Of a stretch of DNA of 8,962 nt, positions 6,594 through 8,962 are shown in pieces (the first letter of the stretch is position 1; each line of letters opens with the position of its first letter). A program made the translations under genes and the position numbers. The stretch covers positions 1 to 8,962 of the forward strand of contig JAJYAS010000102.1 of assembly GCA_021779415.1 (NCBI GenBank). Reading direction: 5' to 3'. Source of the stretch: Bacillota bacterium. GTDB taxonomy: Bacteria; Bacillota_B; Desulfitobacteriia; Desulfitobacteriales; Desulfitobacteriaceae. Below the pieces are notes generated by a model. It saw nothing but the letters and a program-made list of their open reading frames with translations, was not told the origin of the DNA and did not search any database.

Positions 6594-8024
6594 TCAAAGC
6601 AACAACTCATAGAGTTCAAGGTAGGCATTCGCGGATCTCTCCCAACTAAAATCGCTTTCAAAAGCCTTCTTGCCTAGATCATACCAGACCTGCTTATCTG
6701 ATTGGTATAGGCTCAAGGCCCTTTGAACCGCATACAAAAATTCATGGGCATTATAATTGGTAAAAGTAAAACCATTACCAGCACCCGTTATTTCGTTATA
6801 GGGTATGACCGTGTCCTTTAATCCTCCAGTTTCCCGTACGACAGGGATCGTCCCGTAACGCAGGGCGATCATTTGAGCAATACCACAGGGTTCAAAACGA
6901 GAAGGCATCAGGAATATGTCAGCTCCAGCATATAGTTCATGAGCTAGCTTATTCGAAAATTCTAATCTGATCGCTAGCTTCTCAGGATATTTTGAGGCGA
7001 AATAACGCAGCATTTCCTTATAACGGATTTCTCCGGTACCTACAATAACCATCTGGACCTCTTGCACTAGAATATCTTCCATAACGTGGGCCAATAGATC
7101 TATGCCTTTCTGATCAACGAGTCGGGTTACCATCCCTAGGACTGGCCTCTCTCCTAGAATTGGTAGTCCCAAAATAGTTTGTAGGTGCTTTTTATTTTCC
7201 TGTTTCGTGTGCGAAAGATTACCCAATGGCATTTCGAGATAAGAATCCTTACTCGGGTCATAGACCTCATAGTCAATGCCATTTAGGATGCCAGTTAAAA
7301 CTTCACTTCTTTTTCTTAAAAGCCCATCAAGTTTTTCCCCATAGAAAGGGTTTTTAATTTCCTCAGCATATGTCGGACTCACCGTCGTGATCTGATCTGC
7401 ATGAAGCAGAGCAGCCTTCATAAAGTTGATCGCACCATGAAATTCCAAGGCATCTTCTGTAAAATATTCCCGTCCGACTCCCACGATATCGCTGAGTACT
7501 TCCCTTGGAAAAACCCCCTGATAGTTAAGATTATGGATTGTAAAGACCGTTTTCAAGGGATAATATAGGGGCTCCCTGCTATAAAACTCTTTAAGCATGA
7601 GTGGGATTAAGGCTGTATGCCAGTCATGACAGTGGATAATATCTGGTTTAAATCCTGGAATGTGGATTAAACTTTCCAGCGCTGCTCTAGAAAAAAAGGC
7701 AAATCGCTCAGCATCATCATATTCCCCATAGATACCGTTGCGTGAAAAATAATACTCGTTATCAATAAAATAATAATGAAGTCCTTCATGTACCATTTCT
7801 TCCAATCCACAATATTGCTGACGCCAAGCGACTTGGACATCGAAATGGGTCAAGTGTCGGAATTCCGTTTTATAACACTCAGCGATTGTGCTGTACTTCG
7901 GCATGATCACTCGCACATCAACACCCAGTTTATGCAGAAAGGAAGGTAATGAGCCTATTACTTCCCCTAAACCACCTGTTTTTGCAAAGGGATCCGCTTC
8001 AGCTGCCACGAAAACAACTTTCAT
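6594..8024 (-). CDS. glgA: Glycogen synthase GlgA (ADP-glucose dependent, GT5)
   Basis: GlgA transfers glucose from ADP-glucose to the non-reducing end of a growing alpha-1,4-glucan in the cytoplasm. The 476-residue product matches the usual bacterial length (about 477). The N-terminal domain begins with KTGGLGE at 15-21, whose Lys15 contacts the sugar nucleotide, and HCHDWHT is at 131-137. The C-terminal GT-B domain has RLVDQKG at 301-307, GTGE at 329-332, and PSRFEPCG at 374-381, which includes the conserved Glu378, followed by RETGGLKDTV. All key residues I can check are present. The ATG at 8024 has a GGCGGAGGA ribosome site. It starts 18 bases after glgD on the same strand, so they form one operon, and it ends 6 bases before the shared inverted repeat at 6558-6588. 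Confidence 0.97.
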   Translation of the reverse strand: MKVVFVAAEADPFAKTGGLGEVIGSLPSFLHKLGVDVRVIMPKYSTIAECYKTEFRHLTHFDVQVAWRQQYCGLEEMVHEGLHYYFIDNEYYFSRNGIYGEYDDAERFAFFSRAALESLIHIPGFKPDIIHCHDWHTALIPLMLKEFYSREPLYYPLKTVFTIHNLNYQGVFPREVLSDIVGVGREYFTEDALEFHGAINFMKAALLHADQITTVSPTYAEEIKNPFYGEKLDGLLRKRSEVLTGILNGIDYEVYDPSKDSYLEMPLGNLSHTKQENKKHLQTILGLPILGERPVLGMVTRLVDQKGIDLLAHVMEDILVQEVQMVIVGTGEIRYKEMLRYFASKYPEKLAIRLEFSNKLAHELYAGADIFLMPSRFEPCGIAQMIALRYGTIPVVRETGGLKDTVIPYNEITGAGNGFTFTNYNAHEFLYAVQRALSLYQSDKQVWYDLGKKAFESDFSWERSANAYLELYELLL

Positions 8025-8042
8025 ATTCCTCCGCCTTTCGTT

Positions 8043-8962
8043 TTAGATCACTGTTCTTTTGAGGACAACTAAAGGGTTATGCAAGCTCCCTTTTAAAACA
8101 TTTTCATTATTTACTTTGACTGATTTATCCAGAATGGCATAGTCTGTTTGAGCATTGGCATGAATATGACATTTGGACATGATGATACTGTTCATTATTT
8201 TACAGCCTGGCTCAAGAGTTACACCTCGAAAGATAATCGAATTGAGCACCTCTCCTGCAATGGAGCACCCGCTAGCAATCAAAGAGTTGCTGACCTTTGC
8301 CTGTAAAGTGTATTGAGTAGGCGGATTATCCTTTATTTTTGTATGGATCCGATCCACCCCTAACCATAGTTTTTCTCGAATTTCTAGATTCAAGAGATCC
8401 ATACTCCTATCAAAATATTGCTTTCCCGTGCGAATCGTCCCAATCAATGAAGATGTTGGATTACCATAGATCTTTAGAACCTCTAAGTTGGAAGCCAAAA
8501 TGTTCATTATGTCAATACAACCAAAGGAACTATACTTCTCTACAATATCTAATAAAAGTTCGCGACGAATAATTAGAATATTCACAAATATTGGCTTGTC
8601 GAAACCCTTTACGTCTAAAATATTAGTCACTTTCTGATCTCCGGCCATCTCAAGCAGGACATCATCTGTGAGATGACCCATATTGTTCTGCTCTTTGTAA
8701 ATCAGAGTAACATCTGCCTGTTTATCCTTATGGTATTCAAGAGCATCCATGAAATTTATATTATAGATCTGATCACCGCTGCTAATAACCACATTATCAA
8801 CGAAATCTTTCTCTAAAAACTCCAGATTATGTTGTAAATCCTTAATGCAAAACGTATGATTGTCCCCTGCCAGACCATGGATAACACCAGGTAAAATAAA
8901 CAATCCTCCATCTTTTCGGTCCAGAAACCAATCCTTTCCAGCTCCAAGGTGATCTAGAAGGG
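8043..8962 (-). CDS. glgD: GlgD, ADP-glucose pyrophosphorylase regulatory subunit (5' end outside window)
   Basis: GlgD is the GlgC-like partner that forms a mixed ADP-glucose pyrophosphorylase in Firmicutes, supplying ADP-glucose to GlgA. The minus-strand frame is open to the right edge, and the codons beyond 8903 read LLDHLGAGKDW then FLDRKDGGLFILPG, as expected for GlgD, so the TTG at 8903 is not the true start. About 306 residues are visible, and some 60 N-terminal ones are missing from a usual length near 370. The nucleotidyltransferase part has SSGDQIYN where GlgC normally has GDH, supporting the GlgD rather than the catalytic GlgC assignment. The C-terminal part, from about base 8290 down to 8060, shows the repeating small-hydrophobic pattern of a left-handed beta helix (IASGCSIAGEVLNS, LEPGCKIMNS). 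glgC is probably just upstream, outside the window. Confidence 0.93.
   Translation of the reverse strand, partial: LLDHLGAGKDWFLDRKDGGLFILPGVIHGLAGDNHTFCIKDLQHNLEFLEKDFVDNVVISSGDQIYNINFMDALEYHKDKQADVTLIYKEQNNMGHLTDDVLLEMAGDQKVTNILDVKGFDKPIFVNILIIRRELLLDIVEKYSSFGCIDIMNILASNLEVLKIYGNPTSSLIGTIRTGKQYFDRSMDLLNLEIREKLWLGVDRIHTKIKDNPPTQYTLQAKVSNSLIASGCSIAGEVLNSIIFRGVTLEPGCKIMNSIIMSKCHIHANAQTDYAILDKSVKVNNENVLKGSLHNPLVVLKRTVI

Noticed and set aside
8043..8903. TTG at 8903 as the glgD start
   Set aside because: The frame stays open to the window edge and the upstream codons match GlgD sequence, so the start lies outside the window.

Overview
The window looks like a chromosomal stretch from an anaerobic, spore-forming-type Firmicute (Clostridia). 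The gene content and protein style resemble the Desulfosporosinus/Desulfitobacterium group, but that placement is inference from gene content and moderate GC, not a search. All genes but one lie on the minus strand.

Read in the minus direction, bases 5139 to 1 hold a cobalamin-controlled operon. A sigma-A-type promoter (5111-5139) is followed by a full cobalamin riboswitch aptamer (about 4935-5083). Next come an alpha-ribazole kinase-like gene (cblS), an ECF S component of the alpha-ribazole transporter type (cblT), a fused double ECF ATPase, the ECF transmembrane protein EcfT, and cbiD, a corrin-ring methyltransferase that runs off the left edge. The first four genes form a self-contained uptake-and-activation unit: S component, two fused ATPase domains and EcfT would import the nucleoside of the cobalamin lower ligand, and CblS would phosphorylate it for attachment to the corrinoid. 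CbiD belongs to anaerobic de novo corrin synthesis, so salvage of the lower ligand and synthesis of the ring appear to be co-expressed and shut off together by cobalamin.

Upstream of the riboswitch (5231-6040) is a flavodoxin-like iron-sulfur flavoprotein with an extra C-terminal cysteine-pair (zinc-ribbon-like) segment; its partner is unknown. A small open frame of 37 codons sits between it and the riboswitch promoter. The 6041-6333 intergenic region separates it from a divergent DUF1540 gene (6334-6507, plus strand, 57 aa).

The right part holds a glycogen operon on the minus strand: glgD (5' end outside the window), then glgA. A perfect 13-bp inverted repeat at 6558-6588 lies between the convergent glgA and DUF1540 genes and probably terminates both. 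I see no mobile elements, CRISPR arrays, tRNA or rRNA genes. Nothing here is convincingly a wholly new system; the most interesting part is the riboswitch-led cblS-cblT-ECF module joined to a corrin synthesis operon.
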